The notes beneath the pieces were generated by a model. It was not told where the DNA came from, made no database searches, and worked only from the letters and a program-made list of their open reading frames with translations. From contig JBJLBO010000001.1 in the NCBI GenBank assembly GCA_045568115.1, forward strand, positions 434,001 to 498,000: a DNA stretch of 64,000 nucleotides, given 5' to 3'. Both the position numbers and the translations under genes were made by a program. Of this stretch, positions 24,483-32,861 are shown piece after piece. Position 1 is the stretch's first letter. Every line of letters starts with the position of its first letter. The DNA is from MGIIb-O1 sp002457595. GTDB taxonomy: Archaea > Thermoplasmatota > Poseidoniia > Poseidoniales > Thalassarchaeaceae.

Positions 24483-25055
24483 ATGGACAAACACCACGCC
24501 CAGTGGAGTATGTTAGTGGGTCTGACTGGAAGATACGGGTCGGGAAAAACCACTGTTGTCAACTGGTTTGTCAGTAAAGGATTGGCAAGTGAATCCTGCT
24601 CTGACTCCATTCGTAGTTGGCTTATGGCTCAAGGAATAGAAGAGAGTCGAGAGGCCCTAATCGAAGGAGGGAGAGAACTCAGAAGACAAGGAGGGCCTGG
24701 AGTTCTTGCTGAGATGCTACTTGAAAGACTGGATGGAAATAATGCAGTTATCGATTCAATCAGGACGCCAGGGGAAGTAGAGGCTTTTCGAACAAGGGAG
24801 GATTTTATTCTCATAGAAATTCGAGCAGGGATGGAATCTCGCTGGGGTAGGGTTCAGAATCGGGCTCGCACAGGAGACCCATCAGACAAAGACACATTCA
24901 TCGCTCAAGAGCAATCCGAAGTCAAAGCCAAAGATGAGACGGGTCAAGCACTTGACGCAACCGCTGCTTTGGCTGACATGATATTAGTCAACGACGCTGG
25001 AATTGATGATCTTCATTCTGACCTTGAAGAACTATGGGGAATGCTCAATGATTAA
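24483..25055 (+). CDS. P-loop nucleotide kinase-like protein (UPF0200/dephospho-CoA-kinase-like)
   Basis: A 190-residue P-loop NTPase with Walker A GRYGSGKTT at about 16-24, a lid-like region RWGRVQNRARTGDPSDKDTF and a C-terminal part ending in NDAGIDDLHSDLEELW, as in the archaeal UPF0200 group, which resembles dephospho-CoA kinase and small nucleotide kinases. True archaeal dephospho-CoA kinase is a different family, so the substrate is uncertain. It follows the helicase gene by 9 bases in the same direction, suggesting one operon, and its stop overlaps the convergent deaminase stop. Confidence 0.75.
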   Translation: MDKHHAQWSMLVGLTGRYGSGKTTVVNWFVSKGLASESCSDSIRSWLMAQGIEESREALIEGGRELRRQGGPGVLAEMLLERLDGNNAVIDSIRTPGEVEAFRTREDFILIEIRAGMESRWGRVQNRARTGDPSDKDTFIAQEQSEVKAKDETGQALDATAALADMILVNDAGIDDLHSDLEELWGMLND

Positions 25056-25489
25056 GCTGAACGGACCTTGACACCGGCCTCTTCCATCATTCCTATTGCG
25101 ATTTCAAAATCGTCTTTCCATCGTTCTGGTATTTCTGAATTAGAAGGATAGACAACCTCATTCACACCGGCTTGAATAAGAGAACGTGCACATCTTGAGC
25201 AGGGAGGCCATGTAACATAGGCAGCACAATCTTTCAGTGATATCCCAATTCTTGCCGCGTGCATAATTGCATTCTCCTCGGCATGACAAATTAGAGGATA
25301 TTTTTGCTCACGATCCTCTAACCTGTCTATTGAATCTTCAATCCCACGAGGGAATCCATTGAAACCTGTTGAACGTATTTCGCGATCTGTACCAACGACA
25401 ACGCATCCAACCTTAGTTGAAGGGTCCTTAGACCACTCTGAAATGTGCTTTGCGAGATTCAAGAATCTACCATCCCACTTCTCACTCAT
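25052..25489 (-). CDS. dCMP deaminase family protein
   Basis: A 145-residue zinc deaminase with HAEENA at 69-74 (His ligand and catalytic Glu) and PPCSRC at 95-100 (two Cys ligands). The N-terminus WDGRFLNLAKHISEWSKDPSTKVG and the FNGFPRGIED segment are typical of deoxycytidylate deaminases, which turn dCMP into dUMP for thymidylate synthesis. It is shorter at the C-terminus than phage and eukaryotic versions. The stop overlaps that of the convergent kinase gene. Confidence 0.92.
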   Translation of the reverse strand: MSEKWDGRFLNLAKHISEWSKDPSTKVGCVVVGTDREIRSTGFNGFPRGIEDSIDRLEDREQKYPLICHAEENAIMHAARIGISLKDCAAYVTWPPCSRCARSLIQAGVNEVVYPSNSEIPERWKDDFEIAIGMMEEAGVKVRSA

Positions 25490-25498
25490 TCAATCACC

Positions 25499-25825
25499 TT
25501 AGGGTTGACCACCAGGTGGGTCGTTATCTCTGTTGGCCTCAGTACGATTCGGATCATATCCCTCCCAAACACTGGGATTTGCATAACAATCAGGATCGTC
25601 ACGATCAGCCTGACCTCCCTTGTCATTATCTATGCCATCTCCACAATTTCCAACACCACGACCGTCATCACCTGATAGTAATGCTTCAGGACCACCTTTT
25701 GCAATAACAGCAATTGTTAGACCAGATAGCACCAAAATAAGAATGATAAGGATTACTTTCGAACTCGTGTCTTTCGACTCGACGACGAGTTTTACCTCGA
25801 CCTTGTCATTGGGCTGGGATGTCAT
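25499..25825 (-). CDS. Single-pass membrane protein with outside Asp/Cys motif
   Basis: From the ATG at 25825 about 108 residues (the frame is open to 25885, overlapping folC). A polar cytosolic segment, a single helix (VILIILILVLSGLTIAVIA) and an outside part with CGDGIDNDKGGQADRDDPDC, close to the repeated cysteine/aspartate motif CxDGIDNDxDG...DDPDC found in many secreted bacterial and archaeal surface proteins and thought to bind metal. The tail is polar and rich in Asp, Asn and Pro. It lies 9 bases before dCMP deaminase on the same strand. Function unknown. Confidence 0.65.
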   Translation of the reverse strand: MTSQPNDKVEVKLVVESKDTSSKVILIILILVLSGLTIAVIAKGGPEALLSGDDGRGVGNCGDGIDNDKGGQADRDDPDCYANPSVWEGYDPNRTEANRDNDPPGGQP

Positions 25826-25860
25826 ATGCAAGCCTCGCAGAGAGGTCTTCCATTTAGCAT

Positions 25861-27078
25861 CTAATGGACAACAAGTTGCTCCCAAAGGTCCAATCCATCT
25901 CTTTTCACAACATATCTAATGATGTCACCGACAAGATAAACACTACCCAATACTAACACATCAACACCCTCTTGATTAGCCATTATCACTGCTGATTCGA
26001 GGGCTTCTGCTGGATTTCTTCGAATCAATGCAGAATCCAATCTGTTTGCACAAATCAGAGACTTGAGAATTTCTGCATCAACTGCTGGTTTTCGACCAGA
26101 AGTTGGTTCTGTAATTACTATATGACGGAATATATTGCTGTGCCACATCTCTGATGTGACATCTGAAAGTATTTCGTCCAAATTCTCCTTCTCGGTCATT
26201 CCGATAACCACTATGCAGGGTTTTTGCGTTTGATCTAATTCTTTGCAAAGGCCCTCTAAGTTGTGTGCAGCACTGATTCTTACTTTGCGATTAAACCATT
26301 CTTGAGGTGGCCAATTATGAGACCTGCCCGGCCATATTGTGTTCGAGTTTACCGGATTCCAATTCATTACCAAGCATATTCTGTTTGCAAACTCATTCCA
26401 AATTCTCCATGGGTCTGAATTATTTTCAGATTCATAAAACCAAATATCATCACCAACACTAGATAGAACCTCCATAACCTCAGAATTTTCATGCTGAAGT
26501 GCAACGATTGGCACACCTTCTCTATGGATTCCAATTTTGGCTTTAGCAATATCAACCAATGTAGGTCCTAGTACTTCTGTGTGGTCAAGAGAAATTGTAG
26601 TAATCACGCACAAATCGGCATCGACAAGTCTGGTTGCATCACCAGCACCACCCATCCCAGTCTCAATGATTCCCCGTTGGACACCAAGATCTGAAAAGGC
26701 AAGCATGGCTATTGCAAAAGTCGCCTCATAGAAAGTTGGTTCTTCGCCACCCTCGGCAGCAAGGACTTCACTAGCCATTCTTATTCGGTTTAGGTAATTG
26801 TCAAATTCTTCTGGACTAATCGGTTTCCCATCTATGCGAATTCGTTCCTCAACAGTAACTAGATGAGGAGTTGTAAACAATCCAGTCTTGATTCCAGAAT
26901 CGCAAGCTGCACTTGATAGAAGAGCACATAGAGAGCCTTTGCCGTTTGTTCCAGCGACGTGAATTGAAGGGAATTTTGACTGGGGATCGCCAAGTCGCTC
27001 AAGCAAGGGTTCAATTCTCTCAAGACCTAGACTCATACCTGCAAACTGCCTTTGTGTGAGCCATTCTCGGTCGTTCAT
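25861..27078 (-). CDS. folC: Folylpolyglutamate / dihydrofolate synthase
   Basis: A 405-residue Mur-ligase-family enzyme with the FolC plan: SIHVAGTNGKGSLCALLSS is the ATP-binding P-loop, followed by KTGLFTTPHLVTVEERIRIDG, VQRGIIETGMGGAGDATRL and TTISLDHTEVLG, and a C-terminal Rossmann-like domain (DVLVLGSVYLVGDIIRYV). The family adds glutamate to folates and in some organisms also makes dihydrofolate from dihydropteroate. It is shorter than average in the middle. The start is near, and divergent from, the presenilin-like gene. Confidence 0.92.
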   Translation of the reverse strand: MNDREWLTQRQFAGMSLGLERIEPLLERLGDPQSKFPSIHVAGTNGKGSLCALLSSAACDSGIKTGLFTTPHLVTVEERIRIDGKPISPEEFDNYLNRIRMASEVLAAEGGEEPTFYEATFAIAMLAFSDLGVQRGIIETGMGGAGDATRLVDADLCVITTISLDHTEVLGPTLVDIAKAKIGIHREGVPIVALQHENSEVMEVLSSVGDDIWFYESENNSDPWRIWNEFANRICLVMNWNPVNSNTIWPGRSHNWPPQEWFNRKVRISAAHNLEGLCKELDQTQKPCIVVIGMTEKENLDEILSDVTSEMWHSNIFRHIVITEPTSGRKPAVDAEILKSLICANRLDSALIRRNPAEALESAVIMANQEGVDVLVLGSVYLVGDIIRYVVKRDGLDLWEQLVVH

Positions 27079-27184
27079 TCACTCGCCTCAGCCGCACCTA
27101 GTAGTAGTTCGGGGACGGGTCAAAGTGATATGGAACTTGAAGTTCGTGGAGGCTGTGTCCGGCGAAAGTGAAAGTGTCATCGAC

Positions 27185-28219
27185 ATGATGCGAGAGCAAT
27201 GGCAATCGATGGCCGGTATGGCTGCAATGTTTGTTGGGACTATTGCAATAGGCATCTTCATCCAGCCATTATACAATATTCCAGAAGCTCGTGCCTTTGG
27301 TGAAGAGGGGACTACAAAATCGGGTTTTATTCTCTTTGAATTACTAATGATTGGAGTTTTCACTGTCGTAATTATATGGCTCGCAAGAAAAGGTCTTGAG
27401 GCCCTAATCAAAGGCATTGTAATGCTAGCACTTTGGATGAGTCTATTCTATTCAGTTCAACCATTTACACTAATTGTCCTCTATCTTGTTGGTTTGGCTA
27501 CAGCTACCAGTGTTGGATTGAGTGCTTTTGTGATATCAGTGGGTGCAATGGTAGCCTTGTACAAATATCCTGAATGGTGGGTAGTCAACTCTGTTGGCGT
27601 AATGGTCGGAGCAGGTGTAATAGTGATGATTGGAATTTCTTTTGTTCCTACTTTGATCATTATGTTCATGGTTCTTGCAGCGATATACGATTACTGGGCC
27701 GTTCATAAGTCAAAACATATGCTTGAATTAGCAGATACAATGATTGGACTCAAACTACCCGTCTTACTGGTAGCTCCTAAAGAGAAGGGTTACTCTTTCC
27801 TTGAACAGGAGGGAGATATCATGAGAGATGTTGACTCACCCCCTCCACCACCACCTCTTGATGGAGTCTATGATGCTGAATTGGTTTCCAAGAAAAAAGG
27901 TAGAGATGCCCTATTTATGGGATTAGGAGATGTTATTTTCCCTGGAATGTTAGTAATCTCTGCAATCACTTTCCTTCCAGATTGGGGAGGAGAAATCTGG
28001 AACGCATTTGGAGATATTTATCTAGCACAATTATTCGTTGGCATTGGAACTCTAATTGGAGGGCTTGTTGGATATGTTGCTCTCATGTGGTTCGTGGCTC
28101 AAGGAAATCCTCAACCAGGTCTTCCTCTACTAAATGGTGGTGCAATTTTAGGATATATCATCAGTGGAATAATTGCGGTTGGACCTGCTGAGTTATTCCA
28201 AGCAATCACATTCCTGTGA
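27185..28219 (+). CDS. Presenilin/signal-peptide-peptidase-type (GxGD) membrane protease
   Basis: A multi-helix protein of about 344 residues from the ATG at 27185 (the frame is open to 27056). Both catalytic aspartates are visible: IYDYWAVHKSKHM in one helix (Asp212 in the longer numbering) and MGLGDVIFPGM (Asp292) in the next, joined by a cytosolic loop with SPPPPPPLDG. The PAL-type motif appears as QPGLPLLNGG near the end. The family cuts transmembrane segments, including signal peptides left by signal peptidase. Archaeal members are known as PSH. The proline-rich stretch in the loop is unusual. It is divergent from folC. Confidence 0.88.
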   Translation: MMREQWQSMAGMAAMFVGTIAIGIFIQPLYNIPEARAFGEEGTTKSGFILFELLMIGVFTVVIIWLARKGLEALIKGIVMLALWMSLFYSVQPFTLIVLYLVGLATATSVGLSAFVISVGAMVALYKYPEWWVVNSVGVMVGAGVIVMIGISFVPTLIIMFMVLAAIYDYWAVHKSKHMLELADTMIGLKLPVLLVAPKEKGYSFLEQEGDIMRDVDSPPPPPPLDGVYDAELVSKKKGRDALFMGLGDVIFPGMLVISAITFLPDWGGEIWNAFGDIYLAQLFVGIGTLIGGLVGYVALMWFVAQGNPQPGLPLLNGGAILGYIISGIIAVGPAELFQAITFL

Positions 28220-28250
28220 CAGATTTCTCCCGATTCATTGAAGGATGAAG

Positions 28251-28271
28251 GACCAGCCCTTGCGGCTGGTC
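28251..28271 (+). promoter_or_regulatory. Perfect hairpin directly upstream of serS
   Basis: GACCAGCC (28251-28258) and GGCTGGTC (28264-28271) are perfect inverted repeats around CTTGC, ending 3 bases before the ATG at 28275. If translation begins at 28245 instead, the hairpin is inside the coding region. It could hinder ribosome loading at the ATG. Confidence 0.5.
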
Positions 28272-28274
28272 GAC

Positions 28275-29555
28275 ATGCTAGACATGAGGATGTTCAGAGA
28301 ACACGCGGATGTTCTGAGAGCAGACCATGACAAGCGCGATATCCCTCATGATAACATAGATTCTGTCATTCGTTTGGATGAAGAATGGAGGCAGACACGC
28401 TACGATTCGGACCAATTGCGCAAGAAGCGGAATGAAGCTGCTCGTGGAATTGCTGCAGCCAAGAAATCAGGTGATGAGGCTGCTTCCAAGGCGATCATGG
28501 CCGAAGTTGCGAGCATTGGTTCAGAAATTGATGCATTGACTGAGAAAGCAGATGCTTGTCTTCTTGAGCGTGACTCTATTCGAATGCGTGTACCAAATAT
28601 TCTCCACGAATCTGTCCCAGTGGGGGAAGATGATCAAAAGAATACTCTTCACAGCCTACGTGGAGAAAAGGTTGAATTGAAATTTGAAGCAAAAAACCAC
28701 AATGATTTGATTGAACAAAATAATTGGGTCGATCTAGCAAGAGGGGCCAAGGTAGCAGGCTCTAGATTCTACTTCCTACAAGGTGACTTAGCCCGACTAG
28801 AGATGGCACTACAACAATACTCTGCAAACTTTCTAGTTGGTCGAGGATACACACTAGTCCAACCTCCTTTGATGATGAATAGAGAGGCTTACGAAGGAGT
28901 TACCGATTTGGCGGACTTTGAGACAGTAATGTATGGTGTTGAGCCTGACAAATACTACCTCATCGCCACCAGTGAGCATCCTCTCACCGCGATGAGGATG
29001 GATGAAATTATTGAGCCTGCAGAATTACCAATCAAACAGGTTGGAATTTCGCAATGCTTCCGCCGAGAAGTTGGAGCACATGGCTTGTCAGATAGAGGAA
29101 TTTGGCGTGTCCATCAATTTACTAAGATTGAACAAATAATTATCTGCAATCCTGATGATTCATGGGACCATCATGAAGAATTATTGAACAACGCAGTTGA
29201 ACTTTGGGATAGCCTTGACCTTCACTATCGAATTGTAAATATTTGCACAGGAGACATGGGTACGGTTGCTGCAAAGAAATACGATCTAGAGGCTTGGTTG
29301 CCTGGTGCTGGTGCATACAAAGAAGTAGTTTCCTGCTCAAATTGTACGGATTATCAAGCAAACAGACTCCGTATGAGATACAGAACTGCTGATGGCAATG
29401 CAGCTGTTCATACTCTGAACTCGACTGCTGTAGCAACTTCACGGGCTCTTGTCGCAATTATGGAGCAGTATCAGAATGAGGATGGAACTGTTCGAGTCCC
29501 AGATGTCCTGATACCACACATGAATGGTCAGACCGTGCTTCAGCCACTAGCCTGA
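28275..29555 (+). CDS. serS: Seryl-tRNA synthetase
   Basis: A class II synthetase of the common (bacterial/archaeal) type. The N-terminal coiled-coil arm that grips the tRNA-Ser long arm is seen at MLDMRMFREHADVLRADHDK and the KKRNEAARGIAAAKKSG helix; the catalytic part has FYFLQGDLARLEMAL, ATSEHPL, SQCFRREVGAHG (motif 2) and a final motif-3 LNSTAVATSRALVAIMEQY. I chose the ATG at 28275, where family members normally begin; an ATG at 28245 adds ten residues. The 3' end overlaps the convergent DUF4126 gene by 16 bases. Confidence 0.95.
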   Translation: MLDMRMFREHADVLRADHDKRDIPHDNIDSVIRLDEEWRQTRYDSDQLRKKRNEAARGIAAAKKSGDEAASKAIMAEVASIGSEIDALTEKADACLLERDSIRMRVPNILHESVPVGEDDQKNTLHSLRGEKVELKFEAKNHNDLIEQNNWVDLARGAKVAGSRFYFLQGDLARLEMALQQYSANFLVGRGYTLVQPPLMMNREAYEGVTDLADFETVMYGVEPDKYYLIATSEHPLTAMRMDEIIEPAELPIKQVGISQCFRREVGAHGLSDRGIWRVHQFTKIEQIIICNPDDSWDHHEELLNNAVELWDSLDLHYRIVNICTGDMGTVAAKKYDLEAWLPGAGAYKEVVSCSNCTDYQANRLRMRYRTADGNAAVHTLNSTAVATSRALVAIMEQYQNEDGTVRVPDVLIPHMNGQTVLQPLA

Positions 29556-30127
29556 GCTTTGGAGCGATTTTGCATCCATTTCTTAGCAATCATATACATC
29601 AGTATACCAACTAATATGGCTGCAAGTGGAGCTATAACTATTGCAAGAATAGACAATATAATACTGGCTATATTCTCTCCTGTAGAAACTACTGGATTAG
29701 CTAATCCACCAGTAAACATAGTCGAGAAACCACGAGTCACGACAGTTGCACCCTGTACAACTCCGCTAACTCCACCTCCAGCAACAATTGCCAAAGTCCA
29801 CTGAATCACCGGATCTGTTTCGGCAAGGACTAGGGCAGTCATACCAGTACCTGCAACTACAGCAGCAGGGCTAGCAATTGAGTCCAGCAAATTGTCGACC
29901 CAAGGAACATAATATCCAGCAAATTCAACAAGTGTTGCTATACCTAACAATATAACAGCAACATTTGAATCAAAATACTCGAATGGGGTACTTGTTAAAT
30001 CGACATTTATTGCATCTGCTCTAACAGCAATTGAAAGGAGGAAAGGGGGGAGAAAAACCCTGAATCCAGAGGCTGCAGCGAGCCCTATTCCCATGCATAA
30101 AGCAATGATTACATCGAATTCATTCAT
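29540..30127 (-). CDS. DUF4126 membrane protein
   Basis: A 195-residue protein with about five hydrophobic segments and the DUF4126 pattern: ALCMGIGLAAASGFRVFLPPFLLS at the N-terminus, YYVPWVDNLLDSIASPAAVVAGTG in the middle and a glycine-rich VAGGGVSGVVQGATVVTR. The family is widespread and has no known function. Its start is preceded by GTAGGAGGT-type sequence. Confidence 0.8.
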   Translation of the reverse strand: MNEFDVIIALCMGIGLAAASGFRVFLPPFLLSIAVRADAINVDLTSTPFEYFDSNVAVILLGIATLVEFAGYYVPWVDNLLDSIASPAAVVAGTGMTALVLAETDPVIQWTLAIVAGGGVSGVVQGATVVTRGFSTMFTGGLANPVVSTGENIASIILSILAIVIAPLAAILVGILMYMIAKKWMQNRSKAQASG

Positions 30128-30180
30128 GATATTGCCAGTAGGAGGTCACTATTGAATCCGATGCCGTCATAATTCGCTTT

Positions 30181-30198
30181 GGAAAAATGAAAAAAAAT
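30181..30198 (-). terminator. T-rich terminator
   Basis: On the minus strand CATTTTTTTTCATTTTTCC lies 24-41 bases after the stop of the gene at 30222-30776 and before the DUF4126 gene. It fits an archaeal T-tract terminator for that gene and the carboxylase operon upstream. Confidence 0.5.
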
Positions 30199-30221
30199 GG
30201 CAATTTCGTGTACAATTTCAT

Positions 30222-30776
30222 TTATTTCCACGGAAATTTAGCAGACCAAATTATGAAATCAAAGAGAATACATTGGATTGCAAGCATCAGACTACCAACC
30301 AACATAAGCCTAGAACCATCAATGGAATCTTGGTAAGAGGAATAAGCAAGAGCCCCCATAAGGAAATTTCCCAATGAAACTAGAAATAGAATTCCTATTA
30401 CTAAAATTGGGGTCCATGAATATTGATGATTGATGTGAAAGAGGGTACTTTCCAACCATAGTGCAGAGGGGATTAGCACTAATGCATTAGCAATAAACAA
30501 ATTTTGTAGTCCAGAACCATCAGAATCAGACCATGGCCAATGCATGTTTTCCAATGAGGCAGGTTCTAATTGAAAAAGAACAATCCACCAATAGATTAGG
30601 TATCCAATTGCTGCAATAAACATGAAGGGAACTATTCGATTCTGCCAAGTTGAGGGAATTCCACCCCAGAGTGATTGGGCATCATTGGCTCGACTAACTC
30701 CATAGACATATGAAAGAAGAACCAATAAACCAAATACTCCTGTAAACAATCTAAGAAAATCTCGATTCAAATCCAT
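30222..30776 (-). CDS. Membrane protein with five predicted helices, unknown
   Basis: A 184-residue protein with about five hydrophobic segments: LLVLLSYVYGV, IVPFMFIAAIGYLIYWWIVLF, FIANALVLIPSALWL, ILVIGILFLVSLGNFLMGALAY and LMLVGSLMLAIQCILFDFIIW. I recognise no family. It starts 12 bases after the biotin-carrier gene and is last in the leucine-degradation run, but nothing in it points to that pathway. Confidence 0.65.
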   Translation of the reverse strand: MDLNRDFLRLFTGVFGLLVLLSYVYGVSRANDAQSLWGGIPSTWQNRIVPFMFIAAIGYLIYWWIVLFQLEPASLENMHWPWSDSDGSGLQNLFIANALVLIPSALWLESTLFHINHQYSWTPILVIGILFLVSLGNFLMGALAYSSYQDSIDGSRLMLVGSLMLAIQCILFDFIIWSAKFPWK

Positions 30777-30788
30777 ATTAACACCAAA

Positions 30789-31289
30789 TTATTCACCAAG
30801 TTCAACAAGTGTATCACCCATATCAACACGATCACCGGTAACGAAATTGACAGAAACTACTTCTCCAGCACGTGGAGCCTGAATTCTATGTTCCATCTTC
30901 ATCGCCTCCATTACTAGCAACGCCTGCCCTTCCCGAACTCTTTGACCTTCTTTGACAAGAACTTCGAGAATTGTTCCGGGCATTGGCGCTGTTAAACCAC
31001 CCTCGCCTGCATCCGAATCAGCACTTCCCGGCTCGTGCCCATGCACCACATGAATACGGCCATTGAGATGTATCCACCATGAGTCACCAACCTTAGCAAC
31101 ATGAGCAAATTGAGCCGCACCATTTACTTCTACAACAAGACGACCCGGGTGTTCATCACGTCTGATGCTAACATCACTATGTGAATTATCAACACCGTCA
31201 CTAGTCAGTCCTGAAAGGGTGAGTACACCTTCTGATTCTGTGAGTTTAGCACTCATTTTTGAATTGGATTCTCCTACACACCATTCCAT
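30789..31289 (-). CDS. Biotin carboxyl carrier (BT-BCCP) subunit of methylcrotonyl-CoA carboxylase
   Basis: A 166-residue protein whose C-terminal 75 residues form a biotinyl domain: LTAPMPGTILEVLVKEGQRV and EAMKMEH with the biotin Lys in AMKM, then DRVDMGDTLVEL. Residues about 50-90 (RLVVEVNGAAQFAHV, WWIHLNGRIHVVHG) look like the BT linker domain that sits between the carboxylase and biotinyl domains in single-chain methylcrotonyl-CoA carboxylase alpha. Together with the next upstream gene it therefore equals one alpha chain cut in two. GAGGTGATTG precedes the ATG, 9 bases after the carboxylase gene. Confidence 0.88.
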   Translation of the reverse strand: MEWCVGESNSKMSAKLTESEGVLTLSGLTSDGVDNSHSDVSIRRDEHPGRLVVEVNGAAQFAHVAKVGDSWWIHLNGRIHVVHGHEPGSADSDAGEGGLTAPMPGTILEVLVKEGQRVREGQALLVMEAMKMEHRIQAPRAGEVVSVNFVTGDRVDMGDTLVELGE

Positions 31290-31298
31290 TCAATCACC

Positions 31299-32852
31299 TC
31301 AGGGGAAAGACCTCGAAAGAGTTCTGAAAGGATCTCCAGAATGTCCTGTGTGTTCATCGATTATCGCTTCCACACCGCCTGTTCCTGCACGGTCAAGTCC
31401 GAAGCGATTTGCTGCAGCTGCAATGGCAACTAGCGTAGCGTGGTCAGGTTCGGGTTCTGCAAATTCAGATATAGGAGTTGAATCGAGGTAATCAGTAGTT
31501 ATTCCACCAGATAAGAAAGTGGGATTACTAGCCATTTGACGAAGGAAACCAATGTTGGTTGTTACCCCCAATGCATGTAAGTTAGACAGGGCTATGTCAA
31601 GACGCCTTGCTGCTGCTGTACGACTAGGAGCATGAACGATTAATTTGGCAAGCATTGGGTCGAAATCGACTGTGACCTCATCTCCTTCCCGAACACCCGT
31701 ATCGACCCTGATTCCCGGACCCTGAGGTGCTTGCCACATTGCCAATCTACCAATGGCGGGGAGGAAACCCTTGGATGGATCCTCAGCATAGATACGAGCC
31801 TCCATAGCGTGTCCAGTGATACCGATATCTGATTGTGTCAACCCAAGGTGCATACCCGCAGCAACCTCAAATTGCTTCTGTACCAAATCAATACCAGTAA
31901 TCATCTCAGTCACTGGATGTTCAACTTGCAATCTCGTATTCATCTCTAGGAAAAAGAAATCTCCTTTACTGGAAAGTAGGAATTCTACAGTTCCTGCACC
32001 CTCGTAGTCTACAGCCTGTGCTGCTTGAACTGCGGCTTTACCCATTGAATCCCGGATTTCCGTAGTTACGGCAGGGGAGGGTGCTTCTTCGATGACTTTC
32101 TGGTGACGGCGTTGGAGAGAACAATCTCGTTCATTCAGATGAATACAATTTCCGTGACTATCGGCAAGAATTTGAATCTCTACATGACGAGCACCGGTAA
32201 GCAGTCTTTCGACGTATACAGTTCCATCACCAAAGGCTGCTGTCGCCTCACGTGCTGCTGCTTCGTACTCAGTGCGAAGCATCTTTGGTTCGTGTACAGA
32301 GCGCATCCCTTTACCTCCTCCTCCTGCACTTGCTTTGAGCAACAAGGGATAGCCAATACGCGCTGCAGCCGCGGCAAGTACGCCTAGATGATCACTACCA
32401 ACCGAGATTGCAATTTCTTCACCCGGAATTACCGGCACTCCATATTCAATCATACAACGGCGTGCAGAAATCTTGTCACCCATAGTCTCAATGGCTCTTG
32501 CAGGTGGTCCTATCCAAATCAAACCTGCATCATTTACTGCATTAGCGAAATCGGCGCGCTCTGAAAGGAAACCAAATCCGGGATGTATGGCCTGTGCACC
32601 AGTATCACGCGCTGCAGCAATTATCGCATCTGCATTGAGATACGTCTCAGCAAGCGTAGTTCCTGGAAGATGTACAGCCTCATCGGCTATCTCTGCGTGT
32701 AGTGAGCCTGTATCAGGATCTGAGAAAATTGCAACACCACGTAAGCCGGATTCCTTGGCTGCCTTGAGAACTCTAACAGCAATCTCTCCACGATTAGCAA
32801 CCAAAATAGAATCGAATGGGCGATTAGCACCAACCATCCAATCCGGAATCAT
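31299..32852 (-). CDS. Biotin carboxylase subunit of methylcrotonyl-CoA carboxylase
   Basis: A 517-residue ATP-grasp biotin carboxylase. It begins ILVANRGEIAVRVLKAAKE, has the glycine-rich ATP loop KASAGGGGKGMR, the ERDCSLQRRHQKV segment and the active-site EMNTRLQVEHPVTE. It carboxylates biotin on the carrier using bicarbonate and ATP. About 60 residues beyond the usual end of AccC (after FLSGGITTDYLD) remain, consistent with part of a longer alpha chain. Location between liuC and the carrier gene identifies its role as methylcrotonyl-CoA rather than acetyl- or propionyl-CoA carboxylation; a shared role with another transferase elsewhere cannot be excluded. Confidence 0.92.
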   Translation of the reverse strand: MIPDWMVGANRPFDSILVANRGEIAVRVLKAAKESGLRGVAIFSDPDTGSLHAEIADEAVHLPGTTLAETYLNADAIIAAARDTGAQAIHPGFGFLSERADFANAVNDAGLIWIGPPARAIETMGDKISARRCMIEYGVPVIPGEEIAISVGSDHLGVLAAAAARIGYPLLLKASAGGGGKGMRSVHEPKMLRTEYEAAAREATAAFGDGTVYVERLLTGARHVEIQILADSHGNCIHLNERDCSLQRRHQKVIEEAPSPAVTTEIRDSMGKAAVQAAQAVDYEGAGTVEFLLSSKGDFFFLEMNTRLQVEHPVTEMITGIDLVQKQFEVAAGMHLGLTQSDIGITGHAMEARIYAEDPSKGFLPAIGRLAMWQAPQGPGIRVDTGVREGDEVTVDFDPMLAKLIVHAPSRTAAARRLDIALSNLHALGVTTNIGFLRQMASNPTFLSGGITTDYLDSTPISEFAEPEPDHATLVAIAAAANRFGLDRAGTGGVEAIIDEHTGHSGDPFRTLSRSFP

Positions 32853-32861
32853 ACAGAAACC

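Noticed and set aside
24062..24610. 182-codon minus-strand frame
   Set aside because: It is antisense to the helicase C-terminus with its zinc finger and to the kinase P-loop, both convincing on the plus strand.
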